Source: Myxococcales bacterium (GTDB taxonomy: Bacteria > Myxococcota_A > Polyangia > Polyangiales > Houyiibacteriaceae). From it: a stretch of DNA of 64,000 nt. Below are positions 26,409-34,461 of this stretch, one piece after another (within the stretch, counting starts at the first letter, position 1; each line of letters starts with the position of its first letter). A model generated the notes under the pieces. It was not told where the DNA came from. It ran no database searches and saw only the letters and a program-made list of their open reading frames with translations. The stretch lies in contig JAOTVB010000015.1 of NCBI GenBank assembly GCA_029863605.1, forward strand, positions 43,959-107,958, read 5' to 3'. The position numbers and the translations under genes were made by a program.

Positions 26409-27260
26409 ATGAAACCGACCCGGCGTTGGATACCGGCCCTCATGCTGTGCCTCGTCGCCTGCACGTCGTCCAAAAGAATGACAGAAGCCACACACGAGGA
26501 GCCAGTCATGGCGGATACTGCGACGAAGCCCGATATCAAAGGCGAGGAAGTCACCTACCAAGCAGGCGACACCACGCTCAAGGGCTACATCGCTTGGGAT
26601 GCGAACAAACCGGGACCACGGCCTGGCGTGATCGTGGTTCATGAGTGGTGGGGACACACTGACTATGTCCGACGGCGGGCGCGCATGCTTGCCGAGGAAG
26701 GGTATACGGCACTCGCGCTCGACATGTACGGCGATGGTAAAAAGGCCGCGCATCCCGAAGATGCGCAGAAGTTCATGATGGAAACCATCAGCAACGCCGA
26801 GGTCGCGAAGGCACGGTTCTTGGCCGCACACGAGCTGCTCAAGAATCATGCCTCGACCGATCCATCGAAGATCGCCGCGATCGGCTACTGCTTTGGCGGC
26901 GCTGTCGTGCTCCAGATGGCGCGGTCGGGCGCCGACCTCGATGGAGTCGCGAGCTTTCACGGGAACCTCTCGACAGAGTCTCCGGCCGCGCCCGGAGTGG
27001 TGAAGGCAAAGATTCTGGTGCTCCACGGAGCCGACGACCCGTTCGTGCCGAAGGAACAAGTCGACGCCTTCATCAGGGAGATGGATGCGGCGGGGGCGGA
27101 CTATACCTTCATCGAATACCCGGGCGCCGTGCACGCCTTCACGAATCCCGATGCCACGGAGAACGGCAAGAAATTCAACATGCCACTCGCCTACAACGAA
27201 GAGGTAGACAAGAAAAGCTGGGCCGAGCTTCAGAAGTTTCTCCGGCGTCTTTGGTCCTGA
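26409..27260 (+). CDS. Dienelactone hydrolase family lipoprotein
   Basis: 283 residues. Lipobox LVAC (Cys18) after a basic N-terminus. The alpha/beta hydrolase has the dienelactone hydrolase triad: nucleophile Cys in GYCFGGA, acid in GADDPFVP, His in GAVHAFTNP; VVHEWWG provides the oxyanion side. These enzymes open dienelactones in aromatic degradation; lipoprotein members act on unknown substrates outside the inner membrane. It lies 28 bases after the Rieske-less oxygenase. Its 3' end overlaps a scrap of PAS domain. Confidence 0.88.
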   Translation: MKPTRRWIPALMLCLVACTSSKRMTEATHEEPVMADTATKPDIKGEEVTYQAGDTTLKGYIAWDANKPGPRPGVIVVHEWWGHTDYVRRRARMLAEEGYTALALDMYGDGKKAAHPEDAQKFMMETISNAEVAKARFLAAHELLKNHASTDPSKIAAIGYCFGGAVVLQMARSGADLDGVASFHGNLSTESPAAPGVVKAKILVLHGADDPFVPKEQVDAFIREMDAAGADYTFIEYPGAVHAFTNPDATENGKKFNMPLAYNEEVDKKSWAELQKFLRRLWS

Positions 27261-27312
27261 TCAACACCGAAGCGGAGCGGATCTTCGGCTACGAACAGGG
27301 GGAGCTGCTCGG
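27251..27312 (+). pseudogene. PAS-domain remnant
   Basis: Reading the plus strand from 27251 gives LVLINTEAERIFGYEQGELLG, minus its first residue a near-perfect PAS core ('I.N..AERIFGY...ELLG'). After this the frame continues into unrelated sequence and no PAS flanks or kinase follow. The start overlaps the last codons of the dienelactone hydrolase in another frame. It looks like a fragment of a lost sensor gene left by deletion. Confidence 0.6.
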
Positions 27313-27522
27313 CACGGGCTGCGAAAGGATGGGGTCGAGCTCCCGATCGAGGTTCGGTTCACTTACACCCGCTCCCCCTTCTTTCGGCACTTTGAATGCC
27401 CGCATGATCCAGACCATAGCCGCGATCATGACCACGAGGTGCGCGCCGAGAAAAATCATGAAGGTGCCGTATCGCGGCTCACCGGGCGGATAGTACTCCT
27501 TTGAGGTGAGCACGGCGAGCAT
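27289..27522 (-). CDS. Small single-span membrane protein
   Basis: 77 residues, MLAVLTSKEYYPPGEPRYG, then one membrane helix (TFMIFLGAHLVVMIAAMVWIM, shortened here by its ends) and a polar tail. The Tyr/Pro-rich stretch directly before a 20-residue helix looks like genuine protein rather than chance. No family recognised. It is minus-strand, between two plus-strand hydrolase genes. Its C-terminal codons overlap the PAS remnant, so its last 8 residues may be an abnormal ending. Confidence 0.5.
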   Translation of the reverse strand: MLAVLTSKEYYPPGEPRYGTFMIFLGAHLVVMIAAMVWIMRAFKVPKEGGAGVSEPNLDRELDPILSQPVPSSSPCS

Positions 27523-27558
27523 AGACGCGCTCCGAGCAGCGTTGTAGTGTCCTCGACT

Positions 27559-29316
27559 ATGCATCGGTTCTGCGTTCTCGTGCTTCTCGGTTTGATCGCC
27601 TGTACTCCCGAAAGCGACACCTCGGCGAGCTTCGAAAAGGGACCGCTGACCGAATGCCTGGTGCAGTCGGGTGACGTGACGACGGCGTGTGTACGCGACT
27701 ACGTTGCGGCGGAGGAGTGCCGGGCCGTCGGCGATGCGGGCTGTGACACGTTAGACTCGATTCTTTCCTCGGCTCGAAGCCAGAATCTCGAAACGTGCAC
27801 CGATGAGCAAGTCTTCACGCTCGGGTACTTTGGTGGGAGCGAAGATTTCGCCAACAAGTCCGTAGAAGCCTGCTCACGTTTCGGCGGGGCGTTCGTAGAG
27901 ATCGGCCTCTCGAACGAGGCGGGTGCGATGACTGACGCGGGGCGTGCTTGCCAGTCGGGCGTGGCGATTGCGCTCGGTGAGCTCCGCGACGCGGTGATCC
28001 GAGCCGTCGGGCCTGATTGCACGGTCCTCGATTTCGACCGAGGAGCCTGCGATCGAGCACGACGTCACGATGCCATCGCGAACGCGGAAACCCGTGCCCG
28101 AAGCTCAATTGTCCGCGAATGTGGGGCTGATTTCGACTCCTTGCGACTGGCATCGCTCGGGGCATCCCTCGAAGAGCGCGTGCAGAGTCTCGTCGGCGTA
28201 GTGGCGAACCGTTCGCGCAACCTGGCGATCTTCGCGTATCCGCCTAACAACATCGGACCCACCGCAGAGTTTGGCCCGTTTCCAATCGGCATCCGAACCT
28301 ATGACGCCATCGACGAGTCACGACTCAATGTGAACGGCAACGGGCCACGCCCCGTGACATTTGATGTCTATTACCCGTCGACCGCTGCGGCCATCGAAGG
28401 CATACCGCAAGAGATCGTGTCGGTCCTCGGCATCGAAATACTGCCTACGCCTTCGTTTCGCGATGTGGAGACCGCCGACGGTGTCTTTCCGATGGTCCTT
28501 TTTTCGCATGGCTTCGAGGGGATTCGCTTTCAGTCTTTCTTCCACGTCGCCCACTTGGCGAGCCACGGGTTCATCGTCGTGAGCCCCGACCACCACGGAA
28601 ACACGATCCCCGATGGGCTTGCCGATGTCGTCGATCCGGCGACCGCGGTAAACCGGGCCTTTGACATGAAGTTCTTGATGGACCGGATCTTGAACCCAGC
28701 GACCGATTCTGGCGCCGAGTTTGCGGCATCGATCGATGCCGAACGTATCGGCATGTCTGGCCATTCCTATGGTGGCTATGAAGCGTTCATTCTGACGGGG
28801 GGCGAGGTCAGAGGCTCGAGCCTCGACGAAACGACCGTGACCCTCGGCACGTTCACCGATCTCCGCATCAAAGCCATCCTGCCGATGGCTCCACGAACCA
28901 TGCGGCGGGTCGATGCCGTCACGCTGGGCGACAGCTATTTTCAAACCGTCACCGTGCCCGCTCTGGTGATCGGCAGCGAGCTCGACATGACCGACCCGTT
29001 CTTCGTCGATGCCATGCGGGCTTTCGACAATCTGCCGATCGGGGCACAATTCGTCGGGCTGGCCGAGGTGCTCGATGGCGGGCACAACACGTTTACTGAT
29101 CTGTGCGAGCTCGAGAGCGATGTCCTCGACATCGTTGGGGGGGCGGATGAAGGCTGCATGCCCCGGCACTTGCCCTGGAAGCATGCCCACGACCTGATCA
29201 ACTACCTGGCACTCAACTTCTTCGATGGCGTCCTCAACGGGAACGGCGAAGCCCTGGAGCGACTTTCCCCAGAAATCGTCGGCGAGCTCGAAGACTTGAG
29301 ATTCTGGCGCAAGTAA
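27559..29316 (+). CDS. Secreted alpha/beta-hydrolase lipoprotein (PAF-acetylhydrolase/PET-hydrolase-like)
   Basis: 585 residues starting MHRFCVLVLLGLIACTP with lipobox LIAC. The first ~240 residues are a Cys- and Asp-rich domain without known motif. The hydrolase domain follows: FPMVLFSHGFEG (oxyanion), GMSGHSYGGYEAF with Ser403 as nucleophile, and VLDGGHNTFTD with the His. This layout matches platelet-activating-factor acetylhydrolase/dienelactone-type serine esterases. The catalytic acid is probably in VIGSELDMTDPFF. It likely acts at the cell surface on an ester substrate; identity unknown. Monocistronic. Confidence 0.78.
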   Translation: MHRFCVLVLLGLIACTPESDTSASFEKGPLTECLVQSGDVTTACVRDYVAAEECRAVGDAGCDTLDSILSSARSQNLETCTDEQVFTLGYFGGSEDFANKSVEACSRFGGAFVEIGLSNEAGAMTDAGRACQSGVAIALGELRDAVIRAVGPDCTVLDFDRGACDRARRHDAIANAETRARSSIVRECGADFDSLRLASLGASLEERVQSLVGVVANRSRNLAIFAYPPNNIGPTAEFGPFPIGIRTYDAIDESRLNVNGNGPRPVTFDVYYPSTAAAIEGIPQEIVSVLGIEILPTPSFRDVETADGVFPMVLFSHGFEGIRFQSFFHVAHLASHGFIVVSPDHHGNTIPDGLADVVDPATAVNRAFDMKFLMDRILNPATDSGAEFAASIDAERIGMSGHSYGGYEAFILTGGEVRGSSLDETTVTLGTFTDLRIKAILPMAPRTMRRVDAVTLGDSYFQTVTVPALVIGSELDMTDPFFVDAMRAFDNLPIGAQFVGLAEVLDGGHNTFTDLCELESDVLDIVGGADEGCMPRHLPWKHAHDLINYLALNFFDGVLNGNGEALERLSPEIVGELEDLRFWRK

Positions 29317-29343
29317 CGTGGTGCCGTGGGGCTCGAGTAAACG

Positions 29344-29442
29344 CTAGGGGACGAACAGCTCTGGGGAGAGGTGGCCGATCGCGGCTGCGAGCTGGATCTG
29401 CGCAGCGTTGAATTCGAGAATCTGAAAGCTAGGCTCGGGCTT
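29344..29442 (-). pseudogene. Remnant resembling the C-terminal end of a TolC-type outer-membrane factor
   Basis: In a frame different from the upstream RND piece the minus strand reads EPSFQILEFNAAQIQLAAAIG followed by about ten residues and a stop. This helix (LEFNAAQIQLAAAIG) looks like the last helix of TolC/NodT-type efflux proteins. It is short, so the assignment is tentative. It starts right after the RND reading breaks down, consistent with a deletion joining two ends of an efflux operon. Confidence 0.4.
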
Positions 29443-29460
29443 TCATGTTTTGTGACCGAA

Positions 29461-29813
29461 GGCAGATAGAACATGTCGCTGACCGCGTATGAGGTGACCT
29501 GGCTCATCGCCGTCTCGAAGGCTATCCCTTCACGGAAGAAGTCCTTCACGATGCTCACCCCGAGCATCGAGCGAGCTTCCTGATGCTCGATTCCGACCGA
29601 TTGCCCGGTCCAGCGCTCGAGGCGGCTGGTGATATCGCGCTCGATCACCTCCGGCGGCATCCCGGGATAGAACGTGACGATCTGCACGGCCGGCGTCTTG
29701 AACGTGGACAGCAGGTCGGCGGGGAGGTCGAGGTAGGAAACGAGACCGAGAACCAAGACGATGAGCCCGCCCACGAGAACGATGTACGGGTATCGAATCG
29801 CGGCGCGAATCAC
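29461..29813 (-). pseudogene. RND efflux pump, N-terminal remnant (about 118 residues)
   Basis: The reading starts MIRAAIRYPYIVLVGGLIVL and continues PADLLSTFKTPAVQIVTFYPGMPPEVIERDITSRLERWTG-like periplasmic sequence typical of heavy-metal/multidrug RND pumps, with REGIAFETAMSQV and SDMFYLP. A full pump has about 1000-1050 residues; here homology stops at SDMFYLP and is replaced by unrelated residues that run antisense into the neighbouring hydrolase gene. The gene is clearly not functional. Confidence 0.8.
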
Positions 29814-29916
29814 GGAATCGTACCTATGCGCATAAGGCGCCTAGGTTCTCCCGCTTCGCGTCATACTTCAAGCGGCGTGGTTCCGAGCGCCCCACGGGGC
29901 TAGAAAGGAATGTGCG

Positions 29917-30588
29917 ATGAGCAGCTTTGTCTGGATGAAGTTCCTCGAGTCTTCTCCCGAGCGCTATGACCGAGGTGTCGAGCTCTTATCCAGAGGACGC
30001 ATCGCAGATGTCTACGACACAATCGCTGAGCTCGCGGCATCACCTGGAAAACGGCTTCTCGACATCGGCTGCGGCACCGGCGGTGTCTCGCTCGCATGTG
30101 CGGCAAGAGGCGCACGCGTGGTTGCGATCGATTCTAACCCCGGAATGCTAGACATAGCACGCGCGAAACCCGTTACGCGTGATCAAGGGGGTGACATCGA
30201 GTGGCTCGAGCTGGGCCTCGCGGAGGTCGAAGACCGATTCGGCGAAGCACATTTCGACGCGATCGTATCCTGCCTCGTGTTCAGTGAGCTTTCGCCTGAC
30301 GAGCAGGTCTACACGCTCGACATGGCACGCTCCCGATTGATGCCCGGCGGGCGCCTAGTGATCGCCGATGAGGCTCTGCCTCAGTCAGGGCCCCGGCGAA
30401 TGTGGCACCGCGTGCGCCGGCTCCCACTGGGCCTGATCACCTATTTGCTGACCCAGACCAGCACGCGGCCGGTCGAGCGCCTGGCCGAGAGCATTCGTTT
30501 GGCCGGTTTTGGTCGGGTTGAAGAGACGCGTCTTTGGGGGGATACGTTTGTCGTCGTGAGTGCCGTTCGCGAGGATGTCGGACGATGA
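29917..30588 (+). CDS. Class I SAM-dependent methyltransferase coupled to HgcAB-like gene
   Basis: 223 residues. SAM-binding motif I LLDIGCGTGGVSLACA, motif II VVAIDSNPGML and the post-I region DAIVSCLVFSELSPDEQ are clear; a C-terminal lid region completes the fold. GAAAGGAATGTG precedes the ATG. Its stop overlaps the start of the HgcA-HgcB-like gene (ATGA), so both are made together, and a methyl-transfer partnership with the corrinoid-type protein is the natural reading. The substrate is unknown; corrinoid-linked methyltransferases beside hgcAB-type genes have been noted before. Confidence 0.88.
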   Translation: MSSFVWMKFLESSPERYDRGVELLSRGRIADVYDTIAELAASPGKRLLDIGCGTGGVSLACAARGARVVAIDSNPGMLDIARAKPVTRDQGGDIEWLELGLAEVEDRFGEAHFDAIVSCLVFSELSPDEQVYTLDMARSRLMPGGRLVIADEALPQSGPRRMWHRVRRLPLGLITYLLTQTSTRPVERLAESIRLAGFGRVEETRLWGDTFVVVSAVREDVGR

Positions 30589-31703
30589 GGCCGCGGGATT
30601 TCCCACATTGGCTGAGAGACACGATGCTCCGGATGTTTCCCCATCGTGCGCCTACCGGGCTCGTCCGGATCGGTAATCCTGGACGCGAATCACCCGTGCT
30701 CGTCACCGGCAACTTCACGCTCACGATTCGCCGGCTGATCGATGCGCTACGGGGCCACGATGTCTGGCTGCTGTGCGCGAACAGCAAAGGCATCAACGTT
30801 TGGTGCGCGGCCGGCGGTGGCCACCTCACGCACCATGACGTCATATCCGTCGTGCGAATCTCGCGGATCGGCGAGCTAGTCGACCATCGGGAGCTCGTAC
30901 TGCCTCAGCTCTGCGCGACTGGCGTCGAGCGGCGCAAGATCGCCGAAATCACCGGATGGTCTGCGCGGTGGGGGCCGGCACGCCTGGAGGATCTCCCGGG
31001 TTTCTTGAGGAGGCGGCGGCACCTGGTCAAAGGCGAGCGATTTGTTCGCTTTCCGCTCTGGGAACGAATGGAGATGTCCTTCATGTGGTCCTGGGCCCTC
31101 ATCGCGGTCGCTGTGCTGGGCGCATGGGGGATCGGCAGCTGGGCACTCGCGCTGTGCGCGCTCGCGGTGATTCTTGGGATCGTGGGAGGGATCTTCGCCG
31201 CATTGCCCTGGCTCATCGTCACGGGTCCAAAACGATGGCTTACTTTCGGCGCCTTCGCTGTAGTCGGTTTCGGGGTAGGCGTGGGTGTTCTTGCTGCCCT
31301 TGGCTCTGCAACCTCGGCTCATCTGTGGCTGGCTGCAGGCACCGCGGTCGTTGCGACAGGCGTGCTATCCGTCGATCTCGCCGGGACCACTCCCTGGTAC
31401 GGCAGCTACATCAATCGGTTTCACAACCCGGCTCTCGTCGATCTGGTGGAAACGCGGTGCACCGGTGCTGCCGAGTGCGTGCAGGTCTGCCCTCGCGATG
31501 TCTTGGAGATGAATGGACACCGCAGAAAGGTCGAGATCAAACGACCAGACCAGTGCATTCAATGCGGAGCTTGCATTGTGCAGTGCCCCGAGGATGCTCT
31601 GCGCTTCCGGTACGACGACGGTCGTGTCGTCGAAGCGGCGACTATTCGCCGTACGCGCATGAATATGGTCGGACAGCGAACGGTCGAGTTGCCGGAACCA
31701 TGA
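30585..31703 (+). CDS. Single-chain HgcA-HgcB-like corrinoid/ferredoxin membrane protein
   Basis: 372 residues. Residues 35-145 match the corrinoid domain of HgcA/CdhD: SPVLVTGNFTLTIRRL, then the cap-helix motif GINVWCAAGGG with Cys74, HRELVLPQLCATGV and ARWGPARLEDLPGFL. Four membrane helices follow (about 168-265), ending DLAGTTPWYGSYINRF like the end of HgcA. The C-terminus is an HgcB-like ferredoxin: C292, C298, C302 and C324, C327, C330, C334. Two departures: the usual Lys after NVWCAAG is Gly, and the first cluster lacks its second Cys (CTGAAEC). HgcA carries a methyl group on cobalamin via the cap Cys. Whether this protein methylates mercury is not implied. Confidence 0.85.
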   Translation: MRPRDFPHWLRDTMLRMFPHRAPTGLVRIGNPGRESPVLVTGNFTLTIRRLIDALRGHDVWLLCANSKGINVWCAAGGGHLTHHDVISVVRISRIGELVDHRELVLPQLCATGVERRKIAEITGWSARWGPARLEDLPGFLRRRRHLVKGERFVRFPLWERMEMSFMWSWALIAVAVLGAWGIGSWALALCALAVILGIVGGIFAALPWLIVTGPKRWLTFGAFAVVGFGVGVGVLAALGSATSAHLWLAAGTAVVATGVLSVDLAGTTPWYGSYINRFHNPALVDLVETRCTGAAECVQVCPRDVLEMNGHRRKVEIKRPDQCIQCGACIVQCPEDALRFRYDDGRVVEAATIRRTRMNMVGQRTVELPEP

Positions 31704-31710
31704 GGGCGCA

Positions 31711-32505
31711 CTAACGAAAAGCCCAGGTGCCGTACCCCACCACCTCGTCTCGCGACCCTGCAGTGTCTCCGGAATTACGGAGATCCACCGTGGTCGCCGT
31801 GAGCGAATGGCGACGGGCCATTTCGAGGAGTCCCTGGACTGCGATCCGTCCGCACGCGTCGTCGTGCTGGATTCGCGGCGCGTCGAGCGCCTCGATCGCA
31901 CGAGCGGTAGCCGCGTCCATCCGCTTCGCGGTCTCGTAATCGAAGTAGTGGCTGAGATCGGAGCTGACGACGATCAAGGTTTCGTCAGAGCCCCAGCACG
32001 AGTCCAATACCTCCGCAACTTGCTCCGGGGTCGCTTGCCCCACCGCGATCGGGGTGAGGGTGAACCCCCGTAACACCTCCTGAAGAAACGGGAGTTGAAC
32101 CTCGAGGGAGTGCTCCCAGCGATGGGCTTCGTCTAGCGCATGGACGAAGGGCAAACGGAGCAGGCGCTGTCGACACGATTCGTCGACGGGAACTCTTCCG
32201 AGGGGCGTTTCGAAGGCATCGTGAGCCGCGACAGCAAGACCGGGGAACGGAACATGGTGACTTGGCCCCAAAAGGACCACGCGGCTGATCCTCTCGACAA
32301 CCCCCTCCAAGAGGACATAACCATGAGCAGCGACGGGACCCGAATAGACCAAACCAGCATGAGGCACGATGAGCGCCTTGGGTGGTTTCCCGGTGAGCGC
32401 GGAAGATGCCCGAGCGCCATCGAGGTACTGGTGAATCGCTCCACGGAGCACCTTCGCTTGGGCAGGATAGAAGCTTCCTGCCACTGCCGGTGGTCTCGAT
32501 ATCAC
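31711..32505 (-). CDS. amrB: AmmeMemoRadiSam system protein B (MEMO1 family)
   Basis: 264 residues, GTG start. The opening RPPAVAGSFYPA, PHAGLVYSGPVAAHGY, LLGPSHHVPF, RWEHSLEVQLPFLQ and VVSSDLSHYFDYE are MEMO hallmarks; the conserved His residues correspond to the metal-binding site of human MEMO1, related to extradiol dioxygenases. The system couples a MEMO protein, an AMMECR1 protein and a radical SAM enzyme; the last is divergent, starting 116 bases away. The AMMECR1 partner is not in the window. It ends tail-to-tail with the HgcAB-like gene. Confidence 0.92.
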   Translation of the reverse strand: MISRPPAVAGSFYPAQAKVLRGAIHQYLDGARASSALTGKPPKALIVPHAGLVYSGPVAAHGYVLLEGVVERISRVVLLGPSHHVPFPGLAVAAHDAFETPLGRVPVDESCRQRLLRLPFVHALDEAHRWEHSLEVQLPFLQEVLRGFTLTPIAVGQATPEQVAEVLDSCWGSDETLIVVSSDLSHYFDYETAKRMDAATARAIEALDAPRIQHDDACGRIAVQGLLEMARRHSLTATTVDLRNSGDTAGSRDEVVGYGTWAFR

Positions 32506-32621
32506 CTCGAACTGACTGTGCCTACGACCGCGCGCTTGTCAATGGTCGTCCGAGGTTGCGGGGAAACGCCTTCGTGCGCATGGTGTTCTCGGTGGGATTG
32601 AGTACTGACAGCTTGGAGAGC

Positions 32622-33680
32622 ATGGTCGAGACGGAGTATTGGAGCCTCCTCGATGACGGACGTGTCCTGTGCGAAGTGTGCCCACGCGCGTGCAAGTTGC
32701 ATGAAGGGCAACGGGGCTTGTGTTTCGTCAGAGCGCGTGAAAACGATCAAATCGTGCTCACCACCTATGGACGCTCGAGTGGTTTTTGCGTCGATCCGAT
32801 CGAAAAGAAGCCGCTCAACCACTTTCTACCCGGGACGCCGGTCTTCTCGTTCGGCACCGCCGGTTGCAATCTCACCTGCAAGTTTTGCCAGAACTGGGAC
32901 ATCTCGAAATCGCGCGAGATCGATACGCTCGCCGACGCAGCCAGTCCCGAACAAATCGCAGAAACCGCCTCGAGCCTCGGCTGCCGAAGCGTCGCGTTCA
33001 CCTACAACGACCCGATCATCTTTCTCGAGTACGCACGAGACGTAGCAGCGGCTTGTAGAGAAAAGAAAATCGCCACCGTCGCGGTGACAGCCGGGTACAT
33101 GAACCCGGAGCCTAGAGCCGAGTTCTTCTCGTTCATCGACGCTGCGAACGTCGACCTCAAGGCATTCGATGAAGATTTCTATCGCCTCGTTGCAGGGGGA
33201 AAACTCGAAACTGTTCTCGAGACTCTTTGCTATCTCGGAAGCCAGGGATCGACTTGGTTTGAGATCACGACACTATTAATCCCCGGACACAACGACGGCG
33301 ATGATGAGATCAGTCGCATGAGCGAGTGGATCGTACGCGAGCTAGGCCCCGACGTCCCGCTTCACTTTTCGGCGTTTCATCCAGACTACAAAATGCGGGA
33401 CGTCTCGCCGACGCCCAAAACGACACTCGAGCGTGCTCGCGGGATCGCCCGCACGGCAGGCATTCATCATGTCTACACGGGCAACGTCCACGACCGTGAC
33501 GGCGACACGACGTTCTGCGCGCAATGCGGCAAGAGGCTCATCGTACGCGACTGGTACGAGCTCTTGGAGTGGAACCTACGGGATGGCGCGTGTCCCGACT
33601 GCGGCACCGCGTGTGCTGGCGTGTTCGAATCCCACCCTGGAGCCTGGGGTGCGAAGCGGCTTCCGGTCCGAATGCTCTGA
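32622..33680 (+). CDS. amrS: AmmeMemoRadiSam system radical SAM enzyme
   Basis: 352 residues from ATG 32622 (GGAG just ahead). N-terminal Cys cluster C17, C20, C24, C34 (VLCEVCPRACKLHEGQRGLC) and the radical SAM motif C82-x3-C86-x2-C89 (GCNLTCKFCQNWDISK). The C-terminus has a zinc-ribbon-like pair CAQCGK and CPDCG. Relatives include pyruvate formate-lyase-activating enzymes; the AmrS subgroup has been linked to a radical methylation/RNA-modifying role, not firmly known. The gene is divergent from amrB, which fixes the subgroup. Confidence 0.92.
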   Translation: MVETEYWSLLDDGRVLCEVCPRACKLHEGQRGLCFVRARENDQIVLTTYGRSSGFCVDPIEKKPLNHFLPGTPVFSFGTAGCNLTCKFCQNWDISKSREIDTLADAASPEQIAETASSLGCRSVAFTYNDPIIFLEYARDVAAACREKKIATVAVTAGYMNPEPRAEFFSFIDAANVDLKAFDEDFYRLVAGGKLETVLETLCYLGSQGSTWFEITTLLIPGHNDGDDEISRMSEWIVRELGPDVPLHFSAFHPDYKMRDVSPTPKTTLERARGIARTAGIHHVYTGNVHDRDGDTTFCAQCGKRLIVRDWYELLEWNLRDGACPDCGTACAGVFESHPGAWGAKRLPVRML

Positions 33681-33697
33681 GCACGATCCTTCCCCGT

Positions 33698-34081
33698 TCA
33701 CCGGAAGAGCCGACGCAACGCCAAGGCGCCCATGCCGACGCAGCCGACTACGCCGAGACCGAACATCAAACGCCCTAGTGCTTCGGCGACAGCTGGAGGG
33801 ATGAATGAAGTGCCGCCCTCGATGATCCCCTCCGCGCCGTAAAACGTGAGCCAACCGGTGATTGCAGAAAATGCCAAGAGCAGTATCGCGGCGAGCACGT
33901 CACTGCCGCGGTGGTCGCGTGCCAAGAGCGTCAAGGCCACGACGACGAGGACGCCGCCTGCCGATCCGATGACACCACGAGGGCCCTCGAGGATCGCGTA
34001 TTCGGCAGGAAGGACGCCAAGCGCAGAGGCACACAGGGCTACGCCCAGCGCCAAACACAGCAATGCGATCCCCTTTGTCAC
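33698..34081 (-). CDS. Four-helix membrane protein, unknown
   Basis: 127 residues with four hydrophobic segments (about 4-28, 38-55, 63-83, 100-122). Loops contain EYAILEGPRGVIG and GAEGIIEGGTSFIPP. No catalytic or metal motif. The protein ends RRLFR, giving a positive cytosolic tail. It lies just behind the radical SAM gene, tail-to-tail, and 47 bases after the PHA-type gene on the minus strand. No family is recognised. Confidence 0.65.
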   Translation of the reverse strand: MTKGIALLCLALGVALCASALGVLPAEYAILEGPRGVIGSAGGVLVVVALTLLARDHRGSDVLAAILLLAFSAITGWLTFYGAEGIIEGGTSFIPPAVAEALGRLMFGLGVVGCVGMGALALRRLFR

Positions 34082-34128
34082 TCACCAACAGCATAGCGGG
34101 CGGCCGTGGCGGTTCACCACCCCGGGGG

Positions 34129-34416
34129 TTAACTGCCCGCAAAAGCCTCTTTCAGGCGCCGGCTAATGCTCTTTTCGAGGCGGGCTGGGTCGATCCCGGC
34201 CGCCTTGGCCAACATGCCGAGCTTGAGCTCGACTCGAACGTCGCTTGCTCTCACGTCGATCGAACCTTTAACCCCCGTTCCTTTCAGATCGGCGTGGTCG
34301 CCTGACCAGCGCGCGCTTACGCCGTACTTCTTCATCATCTCTTCGAAGCCCGCCATCCGCCGTTTGGCATCGTCTGGACTCAAACTGTGGGGTTGCGTGA
34401 CCCGAACATCCGCCAT
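34129..34416 (-). CDS. Polyhydroxyalkanoic acid system family protein (PHA granule-associated)
   Basis: 95 residues: MADVRVTQPHSLSPDDAKRRM, then SARWSGDHADLKGTGVKGSI and the ending KSISRRLKEAF. This pattern fits the small PHA_gran_rgn family, proteins often found on or near polyhydroxyalkanoate granules. No signal peptide or membrane helix. It is divergent from the amidase with only 45 bases between starts. No phaC or phaZ gene is in the window, so the link to PHA is by family only. Confidence 0.75.
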   Translation of the reverse strand: MADVRVTQPHSLSPDDAKRRMAGFEEMMKKYGVSARWSGDHADLKGTGVKGSIDVRASDVRVELKLGMLAKAAGIDPARLEKSISRRLKEAFAGS

Positions 34417-34461
34417 CCCTGCGCTATACAACGACACGCAAGTCGACGTAAAGTCCCGGCC

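Noticed and set aside
26289..27134. Long minus-strand open reading frame opposite the dienelactone hydrolase
   Set aside because: Complete overlap with a gene whose triad and lipobox are clear; the antisense product shows no domain.
28318..29190. Minus-strand 290-residue reading frame
   Set aside because: Antisense of the secreted hydrolase lipoprotein; codon-phase shadow in GC-rich DNA.
29202..29460. Extension of the RND remnant into the neighbouring hydrolase gene
   Set aside because: Ser/Arg-rich residues after SDMFYLP do not match RND and lie antisense to a real gene.
30585..31703. Calling the corrinoid protein a mercury methylation gene pair
   Set aside because: The Lys after the cap motif and one cluster Cys are changed, and the proteins are fused; mercury methylation cannot be inferred.
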